NCBI RefSeq assembly: GCF_001403615.1
Contig: NZ_LN879455.1
Location: 248,001 to 312,000 of the forward strand
Length of the DNA stretch: 64,000 nt
Direction of reading: 5' to 3'
Source of the DNA: Desnuesiella massiliensis
GTDB lineage: Bacteria; Bacillota; Clostridia; Clostridiales; Clostridiaceae
A program made the position numbers and the translations under genes. Within the stretch, counting starts at the first letter, position 1. Each line of letters begins with the position of its first letter. Shown here piece by piece: positions 44,420 to 53,914 of this stretch. The notes beneath the pieces are model-generated. The model worked only from the letters and a program-made list of their open reading frames with translations. It was not told where the DNA came from and ran no database searches.

Positions 44420-44685
44420 AAAGACTTTTATACAATGGAGAATGATTGCGTATATATGAAGATTATAAAATTCATTTGGTGACATGAACCTTAGACTTGA
44501 AGGAATCCTTTTATTGTTATAAAACTCTAAGTGCTGTAAATTATATAGATTTTATAAATCTTTGTATATACTTGTCATTTCTATGAAGAGTAGGATTTAA
44601 GTAAATATAAATTATCATAGTTGCTAAGAGCAGCCTTATGCTGTATCATTATTTGTGAAATCTTGCTAAATTAGGAGATGGTGAC

Positions 44686-45894
44686 ATGAGAAAGGTTGCA
44701 GTAATCATAATATCAGTAATTATAATCTTAAGCACAGTAAGTTGTGGTAAGCAAAACATAAACGGCAATAAGGGACAAGCGTCCCGCGAGAAAGCAAACA
44801 ATTCCGAAGCTGCACAAACCACTAAGGATAATGCTAATAAGACGGAAAATACTACAGCTGCCAATGAAAACACGGTTAAGGAAACAGAAGCTGCTAAGGG
44901 GAGTGGAGAAAATATAGCTACAGTAGAGAAAGGCTCTTCAAAGGAGGAGTATAAAAAGAAATACAGAAGCTCAGTTTATATCCCCACCAGGTTTGCAGAA
45001 ATTTATGACGAGAACAATGGAGCAGAGGTAGTTAATTTGTATTATGTAACAAATAATTGGATATACTGCATGGGGATGTCAAAGGAGATTGGATTTTCTG
45101 AGCCTGTCAAATTAGCGAAAACATCATTCAACGAATTTGCTATAGTAAATGGAAAATTATTTTTTGTTAACTTTAATAGCGGAAAGCTTGATGCTTTGCC
45201 TTTAGATGGCAGCGGAAGCATTACTACTATTGTTGATGAGGTAGTAAGCAATCTTTTTTCATTGGATGATAAGTATGTATATTATGAAACTCGTGAAGAA
45301 CGAGATGTAATAAAGAAAAAGCCGATAAAAGGCGGAGAGGAAGTAAAACTCTTTGTTCCGGATGGAGAGAATATGGTAACTAATGGAATATTCATCTACG
45401 ATAAATGGTTATTTTGCGTTTGTAAATTATTTGGATCTTCCGAGTATATGCTGTACAGAGTTAATAAGTCGGATGGAAGTGAAAAAATGATTACCAAAGT
45501 TAATGTGGGAAATGAAGTAGATGACATAAAGATATGGAAGGATGGTTTGTATTATACGCTAAAAGAGCTTGGGGATTCTGGCTATATGCACAATTTGTAT
45601 AAGATAAACTTAAAGGATTTAAAAACCACACTTGAAGTTAAAGAAATTGATAACAAATTTGCTTGTAATACAGACTATAGCGACAATTGGATCTATTTTA
45701 CAGACAGGCCTAGATCACCAAAATCCTTATACAGGATGAAGCCTGACTATACCGGTATACAATCCCTTAAAATTGATAATGTCTCGTGGTATTTCGCAGG
45801 TGAGGACTTTCTGTACTATAATGATGATGAGGGAAGAGGACCTTACCTTTACAACTTGAAAAATTATACCGCAGAGCCTGTTCCGACAAATTAA
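44686..45894 (+). CDS. Lipoprotein with DUF5050-type repeats
   Basis: A 402-residue predicted lipoprotein. A hydrophobic signal ends in the lipobox STVSC (Cys near residue 20). A low-complexity linker rich in N, K, T and E follows (residues 24-85). The rest is a beta-propeller-like series of repeats with the DUF5050 pattern (WIYCMG, KLFFVN, YVYYETRE, WIYFTDRP, LYRMKPD). The protein would be tethered outside the cell. Function unknown. AGGAGATG precedes the ATG. The 266 bases upstream hold no gene. Confidence 0.82.
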   Translation: MRKVAVIIISVIIILSTVSCGKQNINGNKGQASREKANNSEAAQTTKDNANKTENTTAANENTVKETEAAKGSGENIATVEKGSSKEEYKKKYRSSVYIPTRFAEIYDENNGAEVVNLYYVTNNWIYCMGMSKEIGFSEPVKLAKTSFNEFAIVNGKLFFVNFNSGKLDALPLDGSGSITTIVDEVVSNLFSLDDKYVYYETREERDVIKKKPIKGGEEVKLFVPDGENMVTNGIFIYDKWLFCVCKLFGSSEYMLYRVNKSDGSEKMITKVNVGNEVDDIKIWKDGLYYTLKELGDSGYMHNLYKINLKDLKTTLEVKEIDNKFACNTDYSDNWIYFTDRPRSPKSLYRMKPDYTGIQSLKIDNVSWYFAGEDFLYYNDDEGRGPYLYNLKNYTAEPVPTN

Positions 45895-46018
45895 AGCGGC
45901 TTAATAAGATTGGACACTTACGTATTTATTTGATATTACTCATATATTGATATACAGATAGTTACAGTTTTATTGATTTTATGGAACGTGGTTTTGTGGG
46001 ATGAAAAATTTTCTTTCG

Positions 46019-46057
46019 GGCAGGGGAGTTTCGAGAAATAATAAGAACCCCTGCCTT
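46019..46057. terminator. GC-rich hairpin between convergent genes
   Basis: GGCAGGGG (46019-46026) pairs with CCCCTGCC (46048-46055) around a 21-base loop. It lies between the lipoprotein on + and the merR gene on -. The T-run is poor on both sides, so termination is likely but not certain. Confidence 0.5.
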
Positions 46058-46081
46058 CGTTATTAGAGAATAGATTGGTTT

Positions 46082-46909
46082 TTAAGCTGGGTTTTGGGGA
46101 AAGTATATTTCTACAAAATATTCATGATCCATACTTTTATGAAGTAGTGCAAATTTGTATTTTACTAATAGGGTAGAACCGTGCAAGCCAAAATGACGGC
46201 ATAATTTATACAGATATTCTATTAAATCCTTTTTTACACCCCAGAACATAATATTTGCATAATATCCTGTTACATGATGCTGTGCCACAATATTATGTTC
46301 AGCTGCAAATATAAATTGCTTTTGAAGTATAGTTGTATTTATTGTACTGTCAGTAAATGAAAAACCAATTACCTCGTCATTCTCTACTATTGTTCCATCC
46401 GAGTTATTATGATAGAAAGCCCATTGCTCCAAAGATTCTATCCCTTCTGTTTGCTGTGATTCAGTATCTTCTTGCAGTAATGTTCCAAAATCTACTCTAT
46501 AGATGATAATATCAATTTCTTTATAAACTGAAGCAGTAGAAAATGTGTAATCATTTTTAAATTTAGAAATAGTCGTAAGTACCTCTAACATATCGTCAGC
46601 ATATTGATCAAGTTGATTTAATAACCTTTTTTCTTCGTTTATACGTTCCTTTTGTTCTTTTACCATCGATAAATAACCATCGATGCTTTCCGAATCTATT
46701 CTTTCCTTCATTTGATCTAAGGGAATTTTTATATATTTTCCAATTAAAATCATTTCTAGGATATCTAGATGTTCTAAGGAATAGTAACGATAATCATTTT
46801 TAGGATCGACAATTGGTTTTAACAATCCTTTTCGGTCGTAGTGACGTAAAGTATCAAGTGATATGCCATACAATTTACTTACTTGTCCAATCTGTAGTAA
46901 TCCTTGCAT
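46082..46909 (-). CDS. MerR family regulator with effector-binding domain
   Basis: A 275-residue protein. The N-terminal MerR winged helix (LQIGQVSKLYGISLDTLRHY, then DYRYYSLEHLDILEMI) is followed by a coiled coil (about residues 85-115) and a C-terminal GyrI/BmrR-like domain. ATG 46909 follows GAGGAGGAT; a TTG nine codons upstream precedes that site. It is divergent from the GNAT-GrpB gene. The dyad promoter between them (46943-46973) is its probable target, activated by DNA twisting as in BmrR. Confidence 0.9.
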   Translation of the reverse strand: MQGLLQIGQVSKLYGISLDTLRHYDRKGLLKPIVDPKNDYRYYSLEHLDILEMILIGKYIKIPLDQMKERIDSESIDGYLSMVKEQKERINEEKRLLNQLDQYADDMLEVLTTISKFKNDYTFSTASVYKEIDIIIYRVDFGTLLQEDTESQQTEGIESLEQWAFYHNNSDGTIVENDEVIGFSFTDSTINTTILQKQFIFAAEHNIVAQHHVTGYYANIMFWGVKKDLIEYLYKLCRHFGLHGSTLLVKYKFALLHKSMDHEYFVEIYFPQNPA

Positions 46910-46942
46910 TTTATCCTCCTCAAAATAATTTAGCAATACTCA

Positions 46943-46973
46943 TTGACTCTTGAGTAACTCAAGGGTTTATTTT
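46943..46973 (+). promoter_or_regulatory. MerR-type promoter with 19-base spacer and dyad
   Basis: TTGACT (46943-46948) and TATTTT (46968-46973) are 19 bases apart. The perfect palindrome CTTGAGT-A-ACTCAAG (46949-46963) fills the spacer. Overlong spacers with a central dyad are the hallmark of MerR activation. It should drive the acetyltransferase gene at 47016. Confidence 0.75.
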
Positions 46974-47015
46974 AAGTATAATATCTGAAGAAATCTAATT
47001 TGTAAAGGGGGCAAT

Positions 47016-48212
47016 ATGCAAATGGACAATATTTATATTGAGAAGTATCAAAATACCGATTTTAGAGATGTAATTGCTTTAATAGTACAATCTTTTAAAA
47101 GCAAGTTTTGCCAACACCAAAAGTTAAGTGATAATGACATAGAAAATATTTTATACGCATCTTGGCATCTCAAAGCTGATGATCCCGCATATCTTCATTT
47201 TGTAGCGAAACTAAATGAAAAGGTAGTTGGCGTAATTCTAATACGTTGCAGAAAAACAGAAAATACAAATGAAAACATTCCTATTATATCGCTATGTAGA
47301 CAATATGGTGTCTATAATGTTATAATGACGTACACCAAAATGGCACTGTTAGAAGATCATAAACTAAATGAAGGAGAATGTTATATAGAACATATTGCAG
47401 TTGATGGAACATGTCGTGGAAGAGGAATTGGCATGTTACTTCTTCAGCATGGAGAACAGGCATTATTAGATAGAGGATATACATCCTATACATTAGCAGT
47501 TGCTGGGGGGAATCCTGCAAAACACCTTTATTGTCGATTTGGTTTTGAGGATATAAAAAAGATAGAAAGTCGCTTAAAGGGATACTTTATTGGAGAATCT
47601 CGATGGTCTATAATGCAGAAGGTTTATAATCATGATAGCGGTTTTGAGAATAATAAGAGAAATCATATTTTGCTTAGAAAGGAGATTGTTTATATGAAAG
47701 TGGAAGTTGTAGAATATAACAGCCAATGGCCAAATTTATATCTGGAAGAAGCTGAAAAGATTAAAAATATACTTGGAAATGAATTGATTGATATTTACCA
47801 TATCGGAAGCACATCAGTGGAAAATTTAAAAGCTAAACCAATCATTGATATTATGCCCGTGGTAAAGGACATTACAAAAGTTGATAAATATAATAAAGAG
47901 TTTGAAGCCCTGGGCTACGAGCCAAAAGGTGAATTTGGCATGGCTGTAAGAAGATATTTTAGAAAAGGGTTGGAAAGCAGAACCCATCAAATTCATGTAT
48001 TTGAAAAAAGTAACTCTAATGATATTGAAAGGCATTTAGCTGTTCGTGATTATTTAAGAACACACCCACAGGATGCACTTGAGTATGGTGAGCTAAAGAG
48101 CAGATTAGCTACCCTGTTTCCTTCGAACATTGAAGCTTATTGTGATGGCAAGGATAACTTTGTCAAGCAATTAGAAAGAAAAGCATTAGAATGGTATCGT
48201 GACGTAAAATGA
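47016..48212 (+). CDS. GNAT acetyltransferase fused to a GrpB/UPF0157 domain
   Basis: One uninterrupted frame of 398 residues. Residues 1-200 form a GNAT domain with the acetyl-CoA loop CRGRGIGMLLL. Residues 227-398 form a complete GrpB (UPF0157, nucleotidyltransferase-fold) protein starting MKVEVVEYNSQWP and containing IYHIGSTSV and KPIIDIMPV. An AAAGGAG site (47678-47684) nine bases before an internal ATG (47694) survives inside the frame. GrpB could therefore also be made alone. The fusion looks like two adjacent genes joined by loss of a stop. MerR control is likely. Confidence 0.88.
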   Translation: MQMDNIYIEKYQNTDFRDVIALIVQSFKSKFCQHQKLSDNDIENILYASWHLKADDPAYLHFVAKLNEKVVGVILIRCRKTENTNENIPIISLCRQYGVYNVIMTYTKMALLEDHKLNEGECYIEHIAVDGTCRGRGIGMLLLQHGEQALLDRGYTSYTLAVAGGNPAKHLYCRFGFEDIKKIESRLKGYFIGESRWSIMQKVYNHDSGFENNKRNHILLRKEIVYMKVEVVEYNSQWPNLYLEEAEKIKNILGNELIDIYHIGSTSVENLKAKPIIDIMPVVKDITKVDKYNKEFEALGYEPKGEFGMAVRRYFRKGLESRTHQIHVFEKSNSNDIERHLAVRDYLRTHPQDALEYGELKSRLATLFPSNIEAYCDGKDNFVKQLERKALEWYRDVK

Positions 48213-48232
48213 TCATTTTATCAGTATGAAAA

Positions 48233-48273
48233 ATGTCCTCAATGTTTTTTTAAAACATTGAGGACATCTTTTT
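48233..48273 (+). terminator. Intrinsic terminator after the GNAT-GrpB gene
   Basis: A perfect 16-base stem (48233-48248 with 48252-48267), three-base loop, then TTTTTAT. It also lies convergent to the ridA gene and could work both ways. Confidence 0.9.
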
Positions 48274-48310
48274 ATAATAAAATATTTTTATCTAGAAATA
48301 TGAGACAAAA

Positions 48311-48706
48311 TTATTTTGCTGCCCATATTTCAATTTCTAATTTTATCTCTTTTAACCCTAGAGCATTTACATAAGCAACAGTCATTGAAGGATAAGGCTT
48401 ACCAAAAAAATCATCATATACTTTATAAAAGTAATCCCAGTCAATTTCTTCTGTTGCCCATATATTAATCTTTATAACATTATCCGGTGTTAAATCTATA
48501 CTCTTTAATAGATTTGATATATTTAAAAATGTATTGTTTACTTGTTGATTGAATTCTATAGGAAAATTACCATCTAAATCTGCTCCAACTTGACCAGAAA
48601 ATGTGTAAAATGTTGCATTAGGCTCTATTTTTGTTATGTGAGTATAATTACCTACTGCTCTACTTACTCCTGAAGAATCTAATCTACTAACTACATTATT
48701 ATTCAT
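48311..48706 (-). CDS. RidA family protein (enamine/imine deaminase-like)
   Basis: A 131-residue YjgF/YER057c/UK114 protein. Recognisable parts are FYTFSGQVGADLDGN, NQQVNNTFLNISNLLKSI, VIKINIWATEE and the closing YPSMTVAYVNALGLKEIKLE. Its ending (LEIEIWAAK) lacks the arginine-containing motif of classical RidA, so it may belong to another Rid subgroup. AAAGGATTT precedes the ATG. It lies downstream of the wyl gene on the same strand but behind a terminator. Confidence 0.85.
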   Translation of the reverse strand: MNNNVVSRLDSSGVSRAVGNYTHITKIEPNATFYTFSGQVGADLDGNFPIEFNQQVNNTFLNISNLLKSIDLTPDNVIKINIWATEEIDWDYFYKVYDDFFGKPYPSMTVAYVNALGLKEIKLEIEIWAAK

Positions 48707-48933
48707 TTTATAAAATCCTTTCTGTATTGGGATAAAATAATTCCTACCACTATATATTGTTTATAATACATAGTTATCCATTGATAGAAATTTATTTATC
48801 GAAAACAGAGATGGAATGTTTATTCTTTTCTATGTTACTAGCATATAAACATTCTTTCATTTCAACACCTCCTACGAAATAAATATATATACTAAAATAG
48901 ATTTTGTCAATAAGAGCATACACTAGTTAAGTA

Positions 48934-48981
48934 AAAAGGAAATCAGCATGATTCACAGTAGTGTGATCTCCATGCTGATTT
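48934..48981 (-). terminator. Terminator of the minus-strand WYL gene
   Basis: AAATCAGCATG (48940-48950) pairs with CATGCTGATTT (48971-48981). Read on the minus strand it is followed by CCTTTTTAC. It starts inside the stop codon of the gene. Confidence 0.75.
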
Positions 48982-49918
48982 ATAATTTTTGATAATGATT
49001 TAATAAATTCTCTATTTTTTCTTGAATAATGTGTTTTAGAGATTCAGGTTTTACTGACGTGATAAAACTACCGTATCTAATAAAATAATTGGCAATAAAC
49101 TCTTCTTCACCTAAATTATAGAACCCTTTTATAAGTGTCTTAGTCCCACTTTCTATTTTCATCGATGGATAATGCTCTTTATAAAAAATATCCTTTGCTT
49201 GTTCTAAAATTTCTACTTCAAACTCAATACTTTTTTTAGATTTATAAAGTTCTAATGAACCATGGATAAGTTCTTCTACAGAAAATTGTGCTTTATCATT
49301 ATGAAATTCTAACAAAGTTATTCTATCACATCTGAAAACTTTATATTTATTTGTATTCATCTCTATTCCAGTAGCATACCACTGTCCAAACTTAGCAGAA
49401 ATTTTAAAAAACTGAATATGATAACTTACTTGTTTACTATTTTTTAAGTATTGAATCTTACAACTAATTTCACTAAGAATACTTTGTAAAACTTTATCTA
49501 AAAATTGACTAACATTATTATGCTGATACGCTTCAAATTGCAATACTTTTTTCATTTGATGAATTTGATTTATTTGTTCTTTAGAAAGACAGTTTTCAAA
49601 TTTTTCATTTAGTTTATTGACACTTAAGTGGAATGGCGTAGATTGATAAGACTCTAAGGTCAACATGGCAAAATATAAAGCATACACTTCATCAAGAGTA
49701 AAGATAATAGGTGATAATAACCTGTTTTTTAAAATACCATATCTTCCATGTCTACCGTACTCTGAAAAAATAGGCATACCTAATTGTTCTAAGGAACTAA
49801 TATCACGCAAAGCTGTACTTTTTGAAATATTATATTTATTCATTAAATCACCTAAATTAAAGAACTCTCGACTATTTAAGTATCGTATCATGTCATTTAA
49901 TCTTTCTGATTTTTTCAT
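48980..49918 (-). CDS. WYL-domain (YafY-like) transcriptional regulator
   Basis: A 312-residue regulator. The winged helix (NLGDLMNKYNISKSTALRDI, then YGRHGRYGILKN) is followed by a divergent WYL domain (about residues 150-215: CKIQYL, KFGQWYATGIE, VFRCDRITLLE) and a WCX tail. Overall layout matches the protein at 32792 but identity is low. AAAAAGGAGGC precedes the ATG. The divergent VOC gene at 50042 shares the intergenic region, which contains a dyad (49934-49958). Confidence 0.9.
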   Translation of the reverse strand: MKKSERLNDMIRYLNSREFFNLGDLMNKYNISKSTALRDISSLEQLGMPIFSEYGRHGRYGILKNRLLSPIIFTLDEVYALYFAMLTLESYQSTPFHLSVNKLNEKFENCLSKEQINQIHQMKKVLQFEAYQHNNVSQFLDKVLQSILSEISCKIQYLKNSKQVSYHIQFFKISAKFGQWYATGIEMNTNKYKVFRCDRITLLEFHNDKAQFSVEELIHGSLELYKSKKSIEFEVEILEQAKDIFYKEHYPSMKIESGTKTLIKGFYNLGEEEFIANYFIRYGSFITSVKPESLKHIIQEKIENLLNHYQKL

Positions 49919-49933
49919 ACAAGCCTCCTTTTT

Positions 49934-49958
49934 AAAGGTGTCATACTTTGATACCTTT
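49934..49958. promoter_or_regulatory. Dyad between wyl and VOC genes, candidate operator
   Basis: AAAGGTGTC (49934-49942) and GATACCTTT (49950-49958) form an inverted repeat with one mismatch. It lies 16 bases upstream of the wyl start and in the shared promoter region. Binding by the WYL regulator is inferred. Confidence 0.45.
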
Positions 49959-50041
49959 ATACATTATAATAAATTTAAGGGGATATATCAATTATATAAA
50001 ATATATGCCTGAAAATTACTATACAAAAGGAGATTGATACT

Positions 50042-50491
50042 ATGAGTACAACACTAGAAACTGCTATTTTTATTTCAATGAATGGGAAAGCACAAGAAGC
50101 TATAAATTTTTATAAAAAACATTTCAATGCAAAGGAATTATTACTCGTTACATACGAGGATATGGCAAAAAGAGATATCACTATTCAGGTTACTGATGAA
50201 AATAAAAATTATATCTCTCACTCTGTTTTATCAATTGGAAGAACTAAAGTAATGATTGCAGAAGATACAATGGATACTAATGAAAAATACAAAGTTGGCA
50301 ATAATATATCGTTATGTATTCAAAGTGCTGACTTAAACGAAGCTGAACATTTTTATAATAGCTTAATTACAGATACCAGAGTTAGAATCATTGTTCCATT
50401 ATCTAGCAATGTGTTTAGTAAAGCATACGGGATTATTGAAGACCCTTTTGGCATTCAAATTCAACTGATGTTTGATAATAGATTGAAATGA
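50042..50491 (+). CDS. VOC family protein, PhnB-like
   Basis: A 149-residue protein. FISMNGKAQEAINFYKKHFN is the typical PhnB-like opening, and GIIEDPFGIQIQLMFD the closing strand with a metal or ligand position. WYL-plus-VOC pairs recur in clostridia and may handle toxic small molecules; the substrate is unknown. AAAGGAG precedes the ATG. It is divergent from the wyl gene and ends in its own hairpin. Confidence 0.87.
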   Translation: MSTTLETAIFISMNGKAQEAINFYKKHFNAKELLLVTYEDMAKRDITIQVTDENKNYISHSVLSIGRTKVMIAEDTMDTNEKYKVGNNISLCIQSADLNEAEHFYNSLITDTRVRIIVPLSSNVFSKAYGIIEDPFGIQIQLMFDNRLK

Positions 50492-50495
50492 AAAA

Positions 50496-50545
50496 ATCAG
50501 CGTGCTACACATTTTTAATGTGATCAGCATGCTGAAACTTTATTT
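50496..50545 (+). terminator. Hairpin after the VOC gene
   Basis: CAGCGTGCT (about 50499-50507) pairs with AGCATGCTG (about 50527-50535, one G-U). An inner CACAT/ATGTG stem is present, and a T-rich run follows after a short gap. Confidence 0.6.
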
Positions 50546-50700
50546 TCTATTTAAATGCAATAACATACTCTCACAAAGAAAGGGCTATTTCCTAGGGATA
50601 ACACAATATTAATATAGTCATTGACATAAAAATTTTATTCAATTAGGCTTATAGTATGAGTTAACGTTAGCTCTCAAATTAAAGATAGGAGAGTGAAATT

Positions 50701-51702
50701 ATGTATCATTCAAGATGGAAAGGCAGTCACTATGAAGCAGGATTGCGTCATGGGAATAAATTGCATAAAAATGGAGTCAATCCCATGAACAGCATACTGA
50801 TAAGCGATGAAAGAAAAGAATTTGCAGTAAAGTGTCTGCCAATTTACGAAAAATTTTATCCGGAAATCCTTGAAGAAATAAAGGGTATGGCATGCGGATT
50901 ACAAATTGATTATATGGATATAGCAGAGTTTCTTTTCACTATGTATTGCTTTGTGTTCGATAATAAATGCTCTTGTTTGGCTTTTTCTTATAAAGGAAAA
51001 ACCATGTTTGCTCGAAATAGTGATTTTGTTGTAAGCATAGAAAAATTATGTGACAGCGCGTATTATAAGTTTAGCAATGCCTATTCATTTATTGGAAATA
51101 CAACTGCATGGACAGAAATGGAAGATGGTATCAATGAGCATGGATTGGCAGTTGGTCTGACTTTTATTTATCCTATAAAAATAAAGCCTGGATTTAATGC
51201 AGGAATGCTTGTCAGATATATTTTAGAGAAATGTAAAACAACGGATGAAGCTATTCTAGCATTAAAAAAAATTCCCATTGCTTTACCGCAAACAATCACG
51301 TTGGCAGACAGGTTCGGCAATATTGCAGTTGTGGAATGTAATTGTGATAAGGTTGTTGTCTTAGCCCCGCAGCAAGGAAAAAGCTATGTTTTTACAACCA
51401 ACCATTTTGTGTCTGAGGAAATGCAGGAATATCAATTTGATGATGTTGATGATGCACATTCTCGTGAACGATATGAAACATTAGTAAATTCATTTGCAAA
51501 TAGCCAAGATTATTCATTGGATTTTGCAGAAAATCTTTTGTCTGGAAAGATGGGATTTATGTGTCAATATGATCGTAAACAAGGAATTGACACTGTTTGG
51601 TCATCAATTTATGATTTAACAGATGGTACAATTTTTAGAGTTGAAGGAAATCCTTCAAGGAAAGCATTCAAACAGGATAAAAGGTTTAGTCTCACAAAAT
51701 GA
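50701..51702 (+). CDS. C45 family (penicillin acyltransferase-like) N-terminal nucleophile hydrolase
   Basis: A 333-residue protein. KCSCLAFSYKGKTMFARNSDF is the family signature, in which a cysteine becomes the N-terminal nucleophile after self-cleavage (about residue 101-103). NEHGLAVGLTF and VECNCDKVVVLAP are later conserved parts. Related enzymes are isopenicillin N acyltransferase and bile-salt-hydrolase-like amidases. There is no signal peptide, so it is probably intracellular. Substrate unknown. ATAGGAGAG precedes the ATG. It is alone, with an AraC gene 200 bases later. Confidence 0.85.
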   Translation: MYHSRWKGSHYEAGLRHGNKLHKNGVNPMNSILISDERKEFAVKCLPIYEKFYPEILEEIKGMACGLQIDYMDIAEFLFTMYCFVFDNKCSCLAFSYKGKTMFARNSDFVVSIEKLCDSAYYKFSNAYSFIGNTTAWTEMEDGINEHGLAVGLTFIYPIKIKPGFNAGMLVRYILEKCKTTDEAILALKKIPIALPQTITLADRFGNIAVVECNCDKVVVLAPQQGKSYVFTTNHFVSEEMQEYQFDDVDDAHSRERYETLVNSFANSQDYSLDFAENLLSGKMGFMCQYDRKQGIDTVWSSIYDLTDGTIFRVEGNPSRKAFKQDKRFSLTK

Positions 51703-51938
51703 GCATACCCTTTATTTGGAAATTTAAAGTAAGAAAATTCAGAGGCATTAAGATAAAAATCTTAGTGTCTTTGTTTTCATATATACTCAAAAACTTAATA
51801 TAATGTTAGAATCAAAAGGATTTTATAATAGAAGAGGATTCATTTATTGATATTTAGCAATACAGGAACAGTTCCGTTTCAAAGTTGTTGTTATAATAGA
51901 ATTACCCCGTGGAGGAGAAAGTTAGGTGGAAGTGGATA

Positions 51939-52826
51939 TTGAATTATAGAAAAGATATTGAGAAGTGTATTAAATTCATTGAAGACCATATCAAAGAAAA
52001 TATTACTATTGAAGAAGTTGCTAGTCAATCTGGGTACTCTCTTTATCATTTTTGCAGAGTTTTTAGTTTATGTAAGGGTTTGTCTGTTATGGAATACATT
52101 CGAGGACGCAGGTTGTCTTTATCAGCGACAGAATTATTCAAAGGCAGAAAAATTATTGATATTGCTTTTGACTATGGATTTGAGACACCCAGTGGCTTTG
52201 CCAAGGCTTTTCGTAAAGCTTTTGGTTATAGTCCTACACAGTATATGATACGAATGGCTAGATATGCTGATACCAAAATAGCATTTGAAGTTGGAGGGTA
52301 TATTATGAATCCTGTTATTGTAAAAAGACCTGCATTTAAGGTTGCTGGTTATGGAATTAAAACAAATATTACTGGGGTTACATATACAAAGGATATTGCA
52401 TCCTTCTGGAGCAATTATAACGGAGAAAATTTGGAAAGCAAAATGTATAGAATTTTAAATCCAGCTAAGCATGGGGAAGTGGGACTGTGTGTTCCATTAT
52501 CCGAGGATGGAAATGCAATATATCTTTTAGGAGTAATTGTTGATGACTTTTCAAAGGTAGAGGAAAATATGCTGACAGTAGAAGTTCCAGAGGCCGAGTA
52601 TGCCGTTTTTACAACGACTCCTGTGGATACTACAAATGATAAAGAACAAAAGGAGTTTGCAAAGATTATTGCAAGCACATGGAAATATATTTTTGAAGAT
52701 TGGTTTAAAGACAGTGAGTATGTTTACGATGAAGGTAAAATTGATTTTGAATTTTATGATGAACGCTGTCATCACAGAAAGGACACTGTCATGGATATTT
52801 ATATTCCTATTAGAAAAGTGAAATAA
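51939..52826 (+). CDS. AraC family regulator with GyrI-like effector domain
   Basis: About 295 residues. The DNA-binding domain is N-terminal (TIEEVASQSGYSLYHFCRVF and KIIDIAFDYGFETPSGFAKAF). It is followed by a GyrI/SOUL-type small-molecule-binding domain, as in Rob-like and BmrR-like regulators. The start is uncertain. The frame is open from GTG 51909, but that codon overlaps the GGAGGAG site. TTG 51939 with AGGTGG nine bases upstream gives the family-typical N-terminus. The methyltransferase gene 94 bases downstream is a possible target. Confidence 0.87.
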   Translation: MNYRKDIEKCIKFIEDHIKENITIEEVASQSGYSLYHFCRVFSLCKGLSVMEYIRGRRLSLSATELFKGRKIIDIAFDYGFETPSGFAKAFRKAFGYSPTQYMIRMARYADTKIAFEVGGYIMNPVIVKRPAFKVAGYGIKTNITGVTYTKDIASFWSNYNGENLESKMYRILNPAKHGEVGLCVPLSEDGNAIYLLGVIVDDFSKVEENMLTVEVPEAEYAVFTTTPVDTTNDKEQKEFAKIIASTWKYIFEDWFKDSEYVYDEGKIDFEFYDERCHHRKDTVMDIYIPIRKVK

Positions 52827-52920
52827 AGTTAGTTATTCTGCTTATAATTATGATACCTGCTATTTTTAGGTAGATTCAAGTAGGTATTTAGAATAAATCA
52901 ATGGAGAAAGGTGATAAAAG

Positions 52921-53679
52921 ATGTTGAGTTATTATGGGAGATTGTCTTCAGAAGTATATGATATGGATAAGCCTATAGGTCATTCTTTTGGGGATGTGGA
53001 ATTTTACATGAATAGATTAGAGTCGTGCAAAGGACCTATTCTTGAACCTGCAACAGGAACTGGTCGTATATTAATTCCTTTTTTAGAAAAAGGATTGAAT
53101 GTTGATGGATTTGATAGTTCAAAAGATATGTTAAATATTTGTGAGAATAATTGTAAAAAAAGAGGGTTAAATCCTAAACTTTTTGAGGCAAAGATGGAGT
53201 CTTTTTCACAAGATACAAAATATGATGCTATTATAGTGCCAACGGGAACGTTCCTTCTACTACATAAAAGGGAAGATTCAATAAAAGCATTACAAAACTT
53301 TTATAAGCATTTATCTAATGGTGGTAGATTAATTCTAGACATATTTTTGCAAACTGATATTTCAATAGGTACAGTTTCCACAAAAACTTGGAAATGTTTT
53401 AATGGAGATATAATTACATTAGAAAATAAAATTGTAGAGGTTGACTATATAAATCAATATACTATTTCCCATGGACGATATGAAAAGTGGCGTGAAGGAG
53501 TACTTCTGCAAACTGAATTAGAGTATTTTCCATTACGATGGTATGGGATAGAAGAGTTTAGATTAATACTTGAAAGTATAGGATTTAAAAATATTGTGAT
53601 TTCTTCAAACTATAAATTTGGGCAGTACCCATCAAATTCTGAAGAGATGATTACTTTTGAGGCTGTTGCTGTTAAATAG
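52921..53679 (+). CDS. Class I SAM-dependent methyltransferase
   Basis: A 252-residue methyltransferase. Motif I is EPATGTGRILIPF, then VDGFDSSKDML, then the post-motif region VPTGTFLLL. The closing part (RWYGIEEFRLILESIGFKNI) is typical of Methyltransf_25 small-molecule enzymes. The substrate cannot be inferred. GAAAGGTGAT precedes the ATG. Same strand as, and 94 bases after, the AraC gene, so possibly co-regulated. Confidence 0.87.
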   Translation: MLSYYGRLSSEVYDMDKPIGHSFGDVEFYMNRLESCKGPILEPATGTGRILIPFLEKGLNVDGFDSSKDMLNICENNCKKRGLNPKLFEAKMESFSQDTKYDAIIVPTGTFLLLHKREDSIKALQNFYKHLSNGGRLILDIFLQTDISIGTVSTKTWKCFNGDIITLENKIVEVDYINQYTISHGRYEKWREGVLLQTELEYFPLRWYGIEEFRLILESIGFKNIVISSNYKFGQYPSNSEEMITFEAVAVK

Positions 53680-53820
53680 AAATAATGTTACTACTCAGAT
53701 ACTTCAGATAGTTATGACCATGCTATTATATAACCATGCCCGTTGGCATTGACAGAACAAATTTTAAAAGTATCTTAATGAAAGTAAATATAAATTTTTT
53801 GGGTGGCTAAACAGAACTGT

Positions 53821-53856
53821 AAACTTCTGTCCTTTTGGGGATAGGAGTTTTTTATT
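53821..53856 (+). terminator. Hairpin with T-run in a non-coding stretch
   Basis: AAACTTCTGTCC (53821-53832) pairs with GGATAGGAGTTT (53839-53850) through two G-U pairs, followed by TTTATTTTT. It lies 140 bases after the methyltransferase gene. The rest of 53680-54194 holds only the degraded small ORF at 53915. Confidence 0.6.
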
Positions 53857-53914
53857 TTTAAGGAGATGGTTGGTGGGATGGATTCTAAAATAAAATTATA
53901 AAGGAGATTTTGAA

